Assembly: GCA_017435385.1 (NCBI GenBank) | Contig: JAFSFB010000023.1 | Location: forward strand, 37,246-101,245 | Direction: 5' to 3' | Length of the DNA: 64,000 nt | From: Clostridia bacterium | GTDB lineage: Bacteria; Bacillota; Clostridia; Oscillospirales; Acutalibacteraceae | Shown: in pieces, positions 18,023-25,847 of the stretch | Position numbering within the stretch: the first letter of the stretch is position 1 | Layout: each line of letters begins with the position of its first letter | Program-made: the position numbers and the translations under genes | Notes under the pieces: model-generated | Told to the model about the DNA's origin: nothing | Seen by the model: only the letters and a program-made list of their open reading frames with translations | Database searches by the model: none

Positions 18023-19141
18023 ATGCTTTCCGTCTTAATTGCACCTGACAGCTTCAAAGGTACGCTTTCGGCGGCAGAGGTATGCGAAATTACGGAAAGA
18101 GCTTTCACCGACGCACTGAAAAATGTGAAAGTATCAAAGCTTCCCGTTGCCGACGGCGGCGAGGGGCTTTGCGCCTGCTTTGAGAGATTTGCAAAAGGAA
18201 AACGTATTTCCGCCGAGGTTTCGGGCGTTTTCGGAGAGAAAATGAAGGCGGAATATTTTCTGACAGACGGAAAAACCGCCGTTATCGAAATGGCGGCGTG
18301 TGCGGGGCTTCCCCTCGCAGGCGAAAACAAAAATCCCGAAAAGACAACAACTCTCGGAGTCGGCGAGCTTATGCTCGATGCAAAGAGAAACGGAGCGAAA
18401 GCCGTTTTGCTCGGTCTTGGCGGAAGCGCAACGAACGATTGCGGAATCGGAATGGCTTCGGCACTTGGGTGGGATTTTCTTGACTGCGACGGAAATCCTG
18501 TCTTTCCGTGCGGAGAATCGCTTCTGAAAATCAAAAAAATTGTTCCGCCCGAAAACCGTTTCAACTTGCCAGTTGTTGCGGCGTGCGATGTCGATAATCC
18601 GCTTTTCGGCGAAAATGGAGCCGCTTATGTTTTTGCACCTCAGAAGGGTGCTGACAGTCAGGCGATTGAGAGACTCGATGCAGGTCTGCGAAACATTTCG
18701 GAGATAATCCGAAGAGATATCGGCAAAGAAATTTCTTCCGTCAAGGGCGCAGGTGCGGCAGGCGGAATGGGAGCAGGTGCTCTTGTGTTTCTCGGGGCGG
18801 AGCTCAAAAGAGGAATCGATATGATTCTCGATGAATCGGGATTCGATGACCTTGCCGCCTTATGCGATCTCGTCGTAACGGGCGAAGGCAGGCTTGATTT
18901 CCAGTCCGCCGACGGAAAGGTCATCTCGGGCGTTGCCGTGCGTGCAAAAAAGCTCGACAAAAAAGTCATAGCTATATGCGGCTGCAGGGGTGATGGCGCA
19001 GAAAGAATCCTTGAATGCGGAGTTTCCGAAATGTATTTTGCGTCGGAAAGCAAAAAGCCGTTTTCCGAAATTTTGATTACCTGCAGAGAGGATTTATATA
19101 ATGCCGCTTTTTCTGCGGCTTTAAAACAAAAGGAGAATTGA
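18023..19141 (+). CDS. Glycerate kinase (GarK/GlxK family)
   Basis: It phosphorylates D-glycerate, usually at the 2-position in this family. The N-terminal IAPDSFKGTLSA, the LPVADGGEGL motif and DECG-like GLGGSATNDCGIGMASALG stretch are diagnostic, as are VTGEGRLDFQS and GKVISGVA near the C-terminus. 372 residues is normal. It follows the M20 peptidase by 12 bases and ends one base before the next gene, so it is part of the same transcript. The metabolic link with its neighbours is not evident. Confidence 0.93.
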   Translation: MLSVLIAPDSFKGTLSAAEVCEITERAFTDALKNVKVSKLPVADGGEGLCACFERFAKGKRISAEVSGVFGEKMKAEYFLTDGKTAVIEMAACAGLPLAGENKNPEKTTTLGVGELMLDAKRNGAKAVLLGLGGSATNDCGIGMASALGWDFLDCDGNPVFPCGESLLKIKKIVPPENRFNLPVVAACDVDNPLFGENGAAYVFAPQKGADSQAIERLDAGLRNISEIIRRDIGKEISSVKGAGAAGGMGAGALVFLGAELKRGIDMILDESGFDDLAALCDLVVTGEGRLDFQSADGKVISGVAVRAKKLDKKVIAICGCRGDGAERILECGVSEMYFASESKKPFSEILITCREDLYNAAFSAALKQKEN

Positions 19142-19142
19142 C

Positions 19143-19970
19143 ATGAAAAAGATTGTTGCTTTGTTGCTTGCGCTCAGCTTTGTGCTTTGCTCGGCACCTG
19201 TTTGTTTTGCTCAGGAAGGAGAGAAACCCGAAATGACGGATTACGGATTTGTTGACTGCGGAGATGTGAAAATCGAATACGGCGTTTACGGCAAGGCCGA
19301 CGGCGAGGCACTTCTTCTTCTGCCTCCCAACGGCGGAGATATGCACAGCCTTGACGATACGATCCTTCCCGAGATGTCGAAGCATTTCAAGGTCATAACC
19401 GTTTCTCCGAGAGGAACGGGCAATTCGGGCTGGGTTGACGGCACGATGAATTTTGAAACCTTTGCTGACGATGTCAAAGCGGTTCTCGATTATCTTGAAA
19501 TCGAAAAAACGCATATTTTCGGCTTCAGCGACGGAGGCAATCTCGGCTTTGTTTTCACTCTTAAATATCAGGACAGAGTTTCATCTCTGACGGTCATGGG
19601 CTCGAATATCAACACCTGGGGCACGAACACCTTTGACCAGATTCAGATAACCTATCAGTATATAGTCCTTGTTATTGAGGCGTGGCTGAAGGGCGACGAT
19701 GCAACGAAGATCCGCCGTGATATTAAAGGTATGATGGTCGGTCAGCCGAGTCTGACTTTTAAAGATATTTCAAAAATTGAAGTTCCTTTCTTTAATATTT
19801 ACGGCGAGCACGATATGATTCAGCGTTGGCACTCCAAAAAAATAACCAGATCCGTTCCCGATGCGAGAGAGCTCATGATTATCGGCGGCGGTCACAGCAC
19901 ATGTTTTGAGCAGACTGACACGGTCATCATTCCGGCTCTTCTCGATTTTTACGGAATCGAAAAAATTTGA
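19143..19970 (+). CDS. Secreted alpha/beta-fold hydrolase
   Basis: A Sec signal peptide (KKIVALLLALSFVLCSAPVCFAQ) gives an exported protein of about 250 residues. The nucleophile elbow is GFSDGG, the catalytic Asp is probable in YGEHDMIQ, and the His is in GGGHSTCF. An oxyanion motif PPNGGD and PRGTGNS match proline iminopeptidase or ester hydrolase relatives. The substrate is unknown. The cysteine in the signal peptide is not in a good lipobox. It ends the run from pyrH and is followed by a terminator. Confidence 0.85.
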   Translation: MKKIVALLLALSFVLCSAPVCFAQEGEKPEMTDYGFVDCGDVKIEYGVYGKADGEALLLLPPNGGDMHSLDDTILPEMSKHFKVITVSPRGTGNSGWVDGTMNFETFADDVKAVLDYLEIEKTHIFGFSDGGNLGFVFTLKYQDRVSSLTVMGSNINTWGTNTFDQIQITYQYIVLVIEAWLKGDDATKIRRDIKGMMVGQPSLTFKDISKIEVPFFNIYGEHDMIQRWHSKKITRSVPDARELMIIGGGHSTCFEQTDTVIIPALLDFYGIEKI

Positions 19971-19987
19971 ATAACTGAAAGATATTT

Positions 19988-20013
19988 ACGGCGGATTTAT
20001 CCGCCGTTTTTTT
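19988..20013 (+). terminator. Intrinsic terminator closing the accessory tail of the pyrH-polC run
   Basis: An 8-bp perfect stem (ACGGCGGA / TCCGCCGT) with a TTTA loop is followed by seven T. It lies 17 bases after the hydrolase stop. Confidence 0.93.
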
Positions 20014-20082
20014 ATTGCCGCATCGGGCAACTTAATACTGCTCTGCAAAACGGCAGAGCAAATCTGAACACGGAGGTGAAGA

Positions 20083-21306
20083 ATGAAGCAGTTTTTTAAG
20101 TCCCTGAGTGCAGTTGTTCTTGCGGCATCTGTTTTTGTTTTTTCAGCAGTATGCTACGGCGCAGAAAGGATTCCCGACACCGTGGATACGGTGCAGCAGG
20201 AGGCAGGAGAAATACTGAACGGCTTTTTCTCGATCGGAAACAGCGAGGCTGTAAAGGCATCAGGCTTTACAAATTCGGATTGCGGATACAAAGCAAAGAT
20301 CATGGCGTTTGAGCTGATACCGGTCAAGGAGGTTACGGTTAATGTTGCAAAGCGCAGATATGTCGGAGTCGGCGGAGATGTTTTCGGAATAAAGCTTTAT
20401 ACAAAAGGCGTTATTGCCGTCAAAATCGAATCCGTTGATGCTTCGACGGGAGCGCAATGTCCTGCTCAGCTTGCAGGGATCAGATGCGGCGACAGCATAA
20501 CCCATGTCAACGGCTCGGTAATCATCAATGCGGATGATTTTATATCCGCCGTTGAAAACTGCGAAGGGAAGGAAATTCCGATAACTGTTGAAAGAAACGG
20601 CGAAAAGCTGAATCTGAAGCTTGCTCCGACAAAGTCCAAAAACGGAAAATACAGAGCAGGGCTTTGGGTGAGGGACAGCTCGGCAGGTATCGGAACGGTA
20701 ACCTTTTATGACAGCGAAAACGGAATTTTCGCAGGACTCGGTCACGGCGTATGCGATGTCGACACGGGAAAGATAATGCCGCTTTCGGGAGGCGAAGCCG
20801 TTAAAGCAACGGTTAACGGATTCTATAAAAGCAGCTCAGGGGATCCCGGAGAGCTTTGCGGAATTTTCTCCGATGCGGTATTAGGTAGCCTTCGTGTTAA
20901 CGGTCCGACGGGTGTTTTCGGCGAGCTTAAAGAAAAGGTTGAATCCAAGCTTCTGCCCGTTGCTCTTGAAACAGAGGTGAAGGAAGGCGATGCTCAGATA
21001 ATTGCGACGGTTGACGGCAACGGTCCCCGTTATTATGATGCACAGATAACGAAAATTTATCCTGCATCGGGAAACGAGGAAAGAAACATGATCGTCAGAA
21101 TAACCGATAAGGAGCTTCTCGAAAAAACGGGAGGAATTCTTCAGGGGATGAGCGGCAGCCCGATAATCCAGAATTCGATGCTCGTCGGTGCGGTGACTCA
21201 TGTTTTTGTCAACGATCCGTCGCAGGGCTACGGCATCTTTGCTCAGCGAATGCTTGAAACTGCCGAAAGCCTCGTCGGCTCATCAAACGGAGAGGAAGCG
21301 GCATAA
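20083..21306 (+). CDS. spoIVB: SpoIVB stage IV sporulation serine peptidase (S55)
   Basis: SpoIVB is made in the forespore, exported to the intermembrane space, and triggers pro-sigma-K processing in the mother cell. The 407-residue protein has an N-terminal signal/anchor, a PDZ domain at about residues 105-185 (AGIRCGDSITHVNG), and an S55 domain with His221 in GLGHGVCD and the nucleophile Ser357 in GMSGSP. An inverted repeat TGCTCTGC..GCAGAGCA (20039-20060) lies upstream. The ribosome site GGAGGTG is near-perfect. The position directly before spo0A is conserved in endospore formers. No sigma-G promoter could be confidently drawn. Confidence 0.95.
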   Translation: MKQFFKSLSAVVLAASVFVFSAVCYGAERIPDTVDTVQQEAGEILNGFFSIGNSEAVKASGFTNSDCGYKAKIMAFELIPVKEVTVNVAKRRYVGVGGDVFGIKLYTKGVIAVKIESVDASTGAQCPAQLAGIRCGDSITHVNGSVIINADDFISAVENCEGKEIPITVERNGEKLNLKLAPTKSKNGKYRAGLWVRDSSAGIGTVTFYDSENGIFAGLGHGVCDVDTGKIMPLSGGEAVKATVNGFYKSSSGDPGELCGIFSDAVLGSLRVNGPTGVFGELKEKVESKLLPVALETEVKEGDAQIIATVDGNGPRYYDAQITKIYPASGNEERNMIVRITDKELLEKTGGILQGMSGSPIIQNSMLVGAVTHVFVNDPSQGYGIFAQRMLETAESLVGSSNGEEAA

Positions 21307-21310
21307 AAAG

Positions 21311-21357
21311 TCGGCGGCGTCTGCAAGCAGATAAGCATGCAGGCGTTTGCCGATTTT
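21311..21357 (+). terminator. Probable terminator of spoIVB
   Basis: A long imperfect stem (21311-21325 with 21338-21353, one bulge and some G-T pairs) is followed by only four T, so termination may be incomplete. The rest of the gap to spo0A is noncoding and holds the spo0A promoter. Confidence 0.55.
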
Positions 21358-21542
21358 GGCGAAGCGGAGAATATCCTATCGCAAATGTGAATAAAGCCGA
21401 AAAAATGATCTCATTAATGGAATTAAGCAATAAAAAGCGATGTTAGGATAAGTGTTTCGGGGTTTTGGTCTTGTTATCGGTCTGTTCGTCGGATTGTGCG
21501 AAAAATAATGGCAAAAATTGGCAAAATAATAATTCCCAATTA

Positions 21543-21571
21543 TTGACAATTTTGATTGCATATGGTAATAT
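21543..21571 (+). promoter_or_regulatory. Vegetative promoter of spo0A
   Basis: TTGACA (21543-21548), exactly 17 bp, and TAATAT (21566-21571) lie 32 bases upstream of the spo0A ATG. No exact 0A box (TGTCGAA) was found in the 297-base gap. Confidence 0.85.
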
Positions 21572-21603
21572 CTTCGTGAACTAAATCAAGCGGAGGTAAA
21601 ACC

Positions 21604-22365
21604 ATGAGAAAAATGTTGAAAGTTATGCTGACCGAGGACGGAACCGAAACCCTGCATGAGCTTGCAGGCATTCTTCGCTCAAACAACTGCGAGGTTTCGA
21701 CCGTTATCAAGGACGGCGCACAGATCGTTGAAAGACTCAGAGCGGGAGAAAGACCTGATGTTCTGCTGATGGACAGCTTTATGTCGAGGCTCGATGCACT
21801 CGGTGTTCTCAGAGAGCTCGATTCGCTCAGACTCGAGAAAAGACCGATGGTTATGGTGCTTTCTTCGGCGAACAACGAGAGGGTTGAAAGCGAGATCCTT
21901 TCGGGCGGAGCGGATTATTATTTCCTCAAGCCCTATAATCCGTCAATGCTTGCCGAAAGAATAATTCAGTTTGCGAGTATTCATAATTCGTCTGTCAGCA
22001 AAAACGGAGTCAAGGACCTCGAGGTCGTTGTCAGTCAGATAATGCATCAGATTGGCGTTCCTGCTCATATCAGGGGCTATCAGTATCTGAGAGAGGCGAT
22101 TATTCTTTCGATCAACAACAGCGAAATGATAAGCTCGGTCACGAAGATTCTTTATCCGACGGTTGCCAAGACCTTCAAAACAACTCCGTCAAGAGTTGAG
22201 AGAGCGATCCGCCATGCGATCGAGGTAGCGTGGGACAGAGGCGATGTTGATGTTCTCAGCTCTTACTTCGGCTACACGATACAAAACGAGAGAGGCAAGC
22301 CCACCAACAGCGAATTTATAGCCATGATAAGCGACAACCTTAAATTGCAGATGAAAACGGTATAA
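21604..22365 (+). CDS. spo0A: Spo0A sporulation master response regulator
   Basis: Spo0A, when phosphorylated, switches on entry into sporulation. The receiver domain (residues 1-120) has the phosphorylation site D57 in LLMDSF, a Ser/Thr in LSSAN and Lys in FLKPYN. The acidic pocket reads TED where many homologs have DD. The C-terminal Spo0A domain (about 135-253) carries GVPAHIRGYQYLREAI and the recognition helix TTPSRVERAIRHAIEVAW. GCGGAGGT precedes the ATG. It has a strong own promoter and terminator, so it can be expressed independently of spoIVB. Confidence 0.97.
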   Translation: MRKMLKVMLTEDGTETLHELAGILRSNNCEVSTVIKDGAQIVERLRAGERPDVLLMDSFMSRLDALGVLRELDSLRLEKRPMVMVLSSANNERVESEILSGGADYYFLKPYNPSMLAERIIQFASIHNSSVSKNGVKDLEVVVSQIMHQIGVPAHIRGYQYLREAIILSINNSEMISSVTKILYPTVAKTFKTTPSRVERAIRHAIEVAWDRGDVDVLSSYFGYTIQNERGKPTNSEFIAMISDNLKLQMKTV

Positions 22366-22367
22366 TA

Positions 22368-22415
22368 AAACAGCAGAGGGACAGATTCCGAATCAGGTCA
22401 GTCCCTCTGCTGTTT
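22368..22415 (+). terminator. Intrinsic terminator of spo0A
   Basis: A perfect 15-bp stem (AAACAGCAGAGGGAC / GTCCCTCTGCTGTTT) with an 18-base loop begins directly after the stop. The downstream T-run is interrupted (CTTGTTTTG). Confidence 0.85.
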
Positions 22416-22424
22416 CTTGTTTTG

Positions 22425-22453
22425 TTGACACGGTACGGCGATTAAGATATAAT
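22425..22453 (+). promoter_or_regulatory. Consensus sigma-A promoter for the membrane protein at 22492
   Basis: TTGACA (22425-22430), 17-bp spacer and TATAAT (22448-22453) form a perfect match, 38 bases before the ATG. Confidence 0.92.
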
Positions 22454-22491
22454 ATTTATAATTCTGATAATGACGGGAGTGAACGGAGAAT

Positions 22492-23133
22492 ATGACTGTA
22501 ATCGGATGGATTCTCTTGGCGGTTTTGCTGATCGTGGTTGCTCATCTGTTCTTTGTTGAACATTGGTATATTGCGTTGGCGGTTGTCGCCTTGACCGTTG
22601 TTTCTTATGCTGTTTTTATATCCGTGCGAAAGAGCAGTGATAACAAAAAGAAAAAAAGAGAAGAGCAGGAATTGAATGCTCTCAAACAGGAAGAAGCAGA
22701 TATCAGAGAAAGATTATATGACAGCGATGCTGCAAAATTTCTTATCAGGCAATACAGAGCCAAAGCAACTGAATCGTTAGAGCATTTCAGATCATTGGCG
22801 TTGAATGCACCGCATAATAAACAGTATGTTTCGGGAAAGATAGAGGTCAACGCTTCAACATGGGGGATAGACGGCGTATCCTTTGAAGATGATTTGCGGA
22901 TATCAGGACCTGACAGCAATCTGGAAGCAAGCGCATTGGCGTATATCGTTGCGAAGGAAATGCTGGATGAGCTGAAAAAATTCAGAGGTACTCAGGGTAT
23001 ATCGATCAGCGAAGAGGTACAGCAAGCCGGAATAACAAAGCCTGAGGACAGAGATAAATGCCGTAAAGCCTATATTTCTGTTTCCGTTGAAAATCCGGAT
23101 TATGTTGATGTCAGTAGTCGGAAGAATAATTAA
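22492..23133 (+). CDS. Unknown membrane protein with coiled-coil stalk
   Basis: I do not recognise this 213-residue protein. Two hydrophobic helices span about residues 3-21 and 24-43. They are followed by a highly basic and acidic segment (SSDNKKKKREEQELNALKQE) likely to be a coiled coil, then a soluble domain that contains VSGKIEVNASTWGIDGVSFE. The protein therefore probably sits in the membrane with a cytoplasmic C-terminal domain. It has an unusually strong consensus promoter and its own terminator, so it is likely well expressed alone. Function unknown. Confidence 0.75.
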   Translation: MTVIGWILLAVLLIVVAHLFFVEHWYIALAVVALTVVSYAVFISVRKSSDNKKKKREEQELNALKQEEADIRERLYDSDAAKFLIRQYRAKATESLEHFRSLALNAPHNKQYVSGKIEVNASTWGIDGVSFEDDLRISGPDSNLEASALAYIVAKEMLDELKKFRGTQGISISEEVQQAGITKPEDRDKCRKAYISVSVENPDYVDVSSRKNN

Positions 23134-23154
23134 TGTATTTTTATTGATCAAAAT

Positions 23155-23189
23155 CCCCCGAAGCCGTGAGTGAGGCTTCGGGGGTGTCT
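23155..23189. terminator. Bidirectional terminator between convergent genes
   Basis: An 11-bp perfect stem (CCCCCGAAGCC / GGCTTCGGGGG) with an 8-base loop is followed by TGTCTTTTT on the plus strand and by ATTTTGAT on the minus strand. It serves the membrane protein and the convergent secreted protein at 23192. Confidence 0.9.
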
Positions 23190-23191
23190 TT

Positions 23192-23785
23192 TTACATTAT
23201 GTGTTCAGGGAATAACCAATCGAAAATGAATGTAATGTTGATTGAATAGAACGGTATTTTGAAAATTCTGTCATCAACATCAGTAGATTCAAGTGTCATT
23301 GTAGTTGTATAACCGTCTTCGATTGATTTGCAGAATTTAAATTCGTCATTTAAATAATAATACTTTGAAGTTGTATCTTCGTGCATATATTCATCAACAT
23401 AATAGGTTGTGTTTCCGATTTTTTCGTTATAGCTTTTAATGTAAGTGTATTCGGTATCAGTTGGATCGATATATTCTATTTCTCCGACATTAAACTTGAA
23501 GTAGAATAAAGGAAATGAAGTAAGATATATATATAGATAATTTCCGTCTAATAATATGTTTGTTTTAATCGATATACCATTGAAAATCGGAAGTTTCATC
23601 CCATCTACAAAAGCTTTTCCGTTCTTTAAATAAAGATGATTTGTCACGCCGTCTGGGTTTGTGAGGTATACCTCTGCGCTTATTGCTGAAAAGTCAGGCA
23701 ATTGATGATTGTCTGCATATGCAGCGATTGAAAATACGCCAACGGCAAGAACAAATGCCAAAAGTAAAGATAACAATTTTTTCAT
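23192..23785 (-). CDS. Unknown secreted protein, paralog A of a tandem pair
   Basis: A 197-residue protein with a clear Sec signal peptide (MKKLLSLLLAFVLAVGVF, cleavage near AYA-DN). There is no lipobox cysteine. The body is rich in Tyr, Asp and beta-forming residues. It shares with the protein at 23995-24669 the order signal peptide, hydrophobic FFYFK/FFYVK-like strand, the block YIKSYNE followed by YYVDEY, and SKYYYLNDEF. I infer a single beta-rich domain in both. The sequence is more AT-rich than most neighbours. Its own promoter and AGGAGG ribosome site precede ATG 23785. Function unknown. Confidence 0.75.
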   Translation of the reverse strand: MKKLLSLLLAFVLAVGVFSIAAYADNHQLPDFSAISAEVYLTNPDGVTNHLYLKNGKAFVDGMKLPIFNGISIKTNILLDGNYLYIYLTSFPLFYFKFNVGEIEYIDPTDTEYTYIKSYNEKIGNTTYYVDEYMHEDTTSKYYYLNDEFKFCKSIEDGYTTTMTLESTDVDDRIFKIPFYSINITFIFDWLFPEHIM

Positions 23786-23805
23786 GACAACTCCTCCTTT
23801 ATTTT

Positions 23806-23834
23806 ATAATAGAGTTTTTGCTTTATTTTGTCAA
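23806..23834 (-). promoter_or_regulatory. Promoter of secreted paralog A
   Basis: On the minus strand TTGACA (23834-23829), 17 bp and TATTAT (23811-23806) lie 20 bases upstream of the start codon. Confidence 0.8.
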
Positions 23835-23880
23835 TTACAAAACGGTTACAATAATGGGCTCGGACGAGAAAACGTTAATA

Positions 23881-23940
23881 GGCTCCTTTTGAAAGGAGCT
23901 GTTGAGCGAAGCGAGACTGAGGATTGGAATGCGAAGCATA
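23881..23940. repeat. Probable interspersed intergenic repeat fragment
   Basis: The stretch opens with a perfect inverted repeat GCTCCTTT-TG-AAAGGAGC and continues with GAGCGAAGCGAGACTGAGG. Wording of this kind recurs between genes in clostridial genomes, to my recollection, as a small dispersed repeat; only one copy is in this window. It lies between the two secreted paralogs and has no coding signal. Confidence 0.4.
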
Positions 23941-23944
23941 AAAA

Positions 23945-23979
23945 TATCCCCACCGAAAAACTGTTCCTCGGTGGGGATA
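23945..23979 (-). terminator. Intrinsic terminator of secreted paralog B
   Basis: A 12-bp perfect stem (TATCCCCACCGA / TCGGTGGGGATA), 11-base loop, then a T-run on the minus strand, 16 bases past the stop. Confidence 0.9.
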
Positions 23980-23994
23980 GAAGTTTAATTGTTT

Positions 23995-24669
23995 TTACGC
24001 TGCAGAAATGATTGAAAGAATCAGACCCGTAAGGATAGGGGAAAGGTCAAATGCACCTGACGGAACCTCAAAGAAGCTGTCGTCAACCTCAAACGATATA
24101 TCGTCGAAATAAGTGTACTGAACCGAGTGAGTTGATGCATCCTCAACCTTGAGCATAACGAGCTCTTCGCCGTCAAAATAGAATTTGCTTGTTACGAACT
24201 CTCTGTCATTGTATTCCTCAACATAGTATTCCTTGCCGTCAACGGTTTCGTTATAGCTTTTGATATACTGAATGAAGCCCTGAGTGAGGTTTGCGGCATC
24301 CTTGACGAGCTGCCAGATATCTGCGCCTTCAAGCGGATTTCTGTCAAGCTTGACATAGAAGAAGGGGAGAATGGGGATGAAAGCGGAGATTCCGTCCTCG
24401 GAGGCTATAACTCTGACCTTGAGGAAGCCTGCCGTGTATTCGTAAGCGATCGTGTTGCCCTTGACGGCAACGGTGTTCTTGATGTCTGAGGGAAGGAAGC
24501 CGAAGAGCATTGTGCGTCCCGAATTGATGGTCACAAGAACCTCGTCTTCGGTTTCAAGTCTGTCAAGCAGAGCGTCAGCCTTGGGTGTTTCTGCGGCAAA
24601 AGCACCGATGCAGAAAACCGACGTCATCATCATGATTGCGGCAAGAGCGATGCTTAAAATCTTTTTCAT
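23995..24669 (-). CDS. Unknown secreted protein, paralog B of a tandem pair
   Basis: A 224-residue protein with a Sec signal peptide (MKKILSIALAAIMMMTSVFC, cleavage near AFA-AE). The mature part is acidic and beta-rich: ILPFFYVKLD, then YIKSYNETVDGKEYYVEEY and SKFYFDGEELVMLKVED. These blocks align in order with paralog A at 23192-23785, so the pair arose by tandem duplication and then diverged strongly. It might be a small sensor or binding module in the wall space. The C-terminal ~15 residues are hydrophobic (SPILTGLILSIISAA), which could be a membrane-associated tail. Function unknown. Confidence 0.75.
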   Translation of the reverse strand: MKKILSIALAAIMMMTSVFCIGAFAAETPKADALLDRLETEDEVLVTINSGRTMLFGFLPSDIKNTVAVKGNTIAYEYTAGFLKVRVIASEDGISAFIPILPFFYVKLDRNPLEGADIWQLVKDAANLTQGFIQYIKSYNETVDGKEYYVEEYNDREFVTSKFYFDGEELVMLKVEDASTHSVQYTYFDDISFEVDDSFFEVPSGAFDLSPILTGLILSIISAA

Positions 24670-24719
24670 TTTACATACCTCCGTTTTATTGATTTTTAAA
24701 ATGCCTCTTTAATATATAA

Positions 24720-24748
24720 ATTATACCATATTTATTCAAAATTTGCAA
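24720..24748 (-). promoter_or_regulatory. Promoter of secreted paralog B inside the 3' end of hemW
   Basis: On the minus strand TTGCAA (24748-24743), 17 bp and TATAAT (24725-24720). The -35 lies within the last codons of hemW, and no terminator separates the two genes, so read-through from hemW is possible. Confidence 0.75.
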
Positions 24749-25847
24749 GCAGCTCACAAATGACCGCATTTGAAAGAAGAAATCCGTTTTTTGTCAGACT
24801 GATTTTTTCGCTGTCGGTGTCGGTGAGTCCGTGTTTTTTGAGAAACTCAGCTTTTCGGATAACGGAATCGGGAACAGCTTTACCGAAACGGCGTCTGAAA
24901 TTCTCAAATATCAGACCTTCCGTCAATCTTAACGCAAGCATGATATATTCTTCTTCGTCGCCGCCGAAGCCGTCGTCAACGGGCGGTTTGCCGTCAACAA
25001 AATCAACTATGCTTCTTTCATAATAAAATCTTTTTCCGTCAACAAAAGAATGAGCCGCCGCACCGATGCCGAGATATTCTTCGCAACGCCAGTATTTCAG
25101 ATTGTGGCGGCTTTCATAGCCGTCTTTGGCAAAGTTGGAGATCTCATATTGCATGAAGCCTGCTTTTTCAAGAGCATCAACCGCCGCCATGTAAAGCTCG
25201 CTCGTTTCATCCTCGTCGGGAAGGATCAGGTTTTCTCTTTTCTTATGGAAGAAAGTGCCTTCCTCGATTTTGAGAATATATGCGCTGACATGGGTTGCAC
25301 CGCCGGTTTTGCAGAATTCAACCGATCTGAGCAGACTTTCCTTCGTCTGATTCGGAATGCCGAGCATGAGGTCGAGCGAGATGTTTTCAATTCCCGCCGC
25401 CTTTGCTCTTGCAATCGCTCTCTCAACATCCTCGCAGCCGCCCCGTCTGCCGAGAGCTTTTCTCTCTTCGTTATCTGCACTCTGCAGACCGAGAGAAATG
25501 CGGTTGACTCCGCTTTCCGCCGCTTTGGCAAAATCAAAAACGGAATCGGTGCCTCCCGTGTCAGAGGGGTTGCATTCGAGGGTTACCTCGCAGTTTTCTG
25601 TTCTTCTGATATGCGAAAGAATTAAAGCGATATTATCCGCTCCGAGGAGAGAAGGCGTTCCGCCGCCGAAATAAACGGTGTCATATATGCGGTTTTCTTC
25701 ATCGAGCTTCCTGCAAAGAGCCGCAACATAAGAATCCGTAACTCCCTTGCGGGGAGCTACGGAATAAAAGTCGCAGTAAGGGCATTTGCCCTTGCAGAAC
25801 GGGATATGAAGATATAAGCCGATGGGATTTGTAGATTTATCAGTCAT
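24732..25847 (-). CDS. hemW: HemW-type radical SAM protein (oxygen-independent coproporphyrinogen oxidase-like)
   Basis: HemW proteins are radical SAM heme chaperones related to HemN; their exact role in Firmicutes is unsettled. The [4Fe-4S] motif is C18, C22, C25 ([11 protein letters not shown]), followed by [10 protein letters not shown]. The C-terminal HemN-type domain contains [19 protein letters not shown]. At 371 residues the length fits. ATG 25847 overlaps the lepA stop (TGA at 25842-25840), so translation is coupled. The much longer open frame upstream is a shadow of lepA. The lepA-hemW order is conserved in Firmicutes. Confidence 0.93.
   Translation of the reverse strand: MTDKSTNPIGLYLHIPFCKGKCPYCDFYSVAPRKGVTDSYVAALCRKLDEENRIYDTVYFGGGTPSLLGADNIALILSHIRRTENCEVTLECNPSDTGGTDSVFDFAKAAESGVNRISLGLQSADNEERKALGRRGGCEDVERAIARAKAAGIENISLDLMLGIPNQTKESLLRSVEFCKTGGATHVSAYILKIEEGTFFHKKRENLILPDEDETSELYMAAVDALEKAGFMQYEISNFAKDGYESRHNLKYWRCEEYLGIGAAAHSFVDGKRFYYERSIVDFVDGKPPVDDGFGGDEEEYIMLALRLTEGLIFENFRRRFGKAVPDSVIRKAEFLKKHGLTDTDSEKISLTKNGFLLSNAVICELLANFE

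Noticed and set aside
21307..21603. 0A box or sigma-H promoter upstream of spo0A
   Set aside because: GTTAGGATAAG resembles a sigma-H -35 but no matching -10 follows, and no exact TGTCGAA was found.
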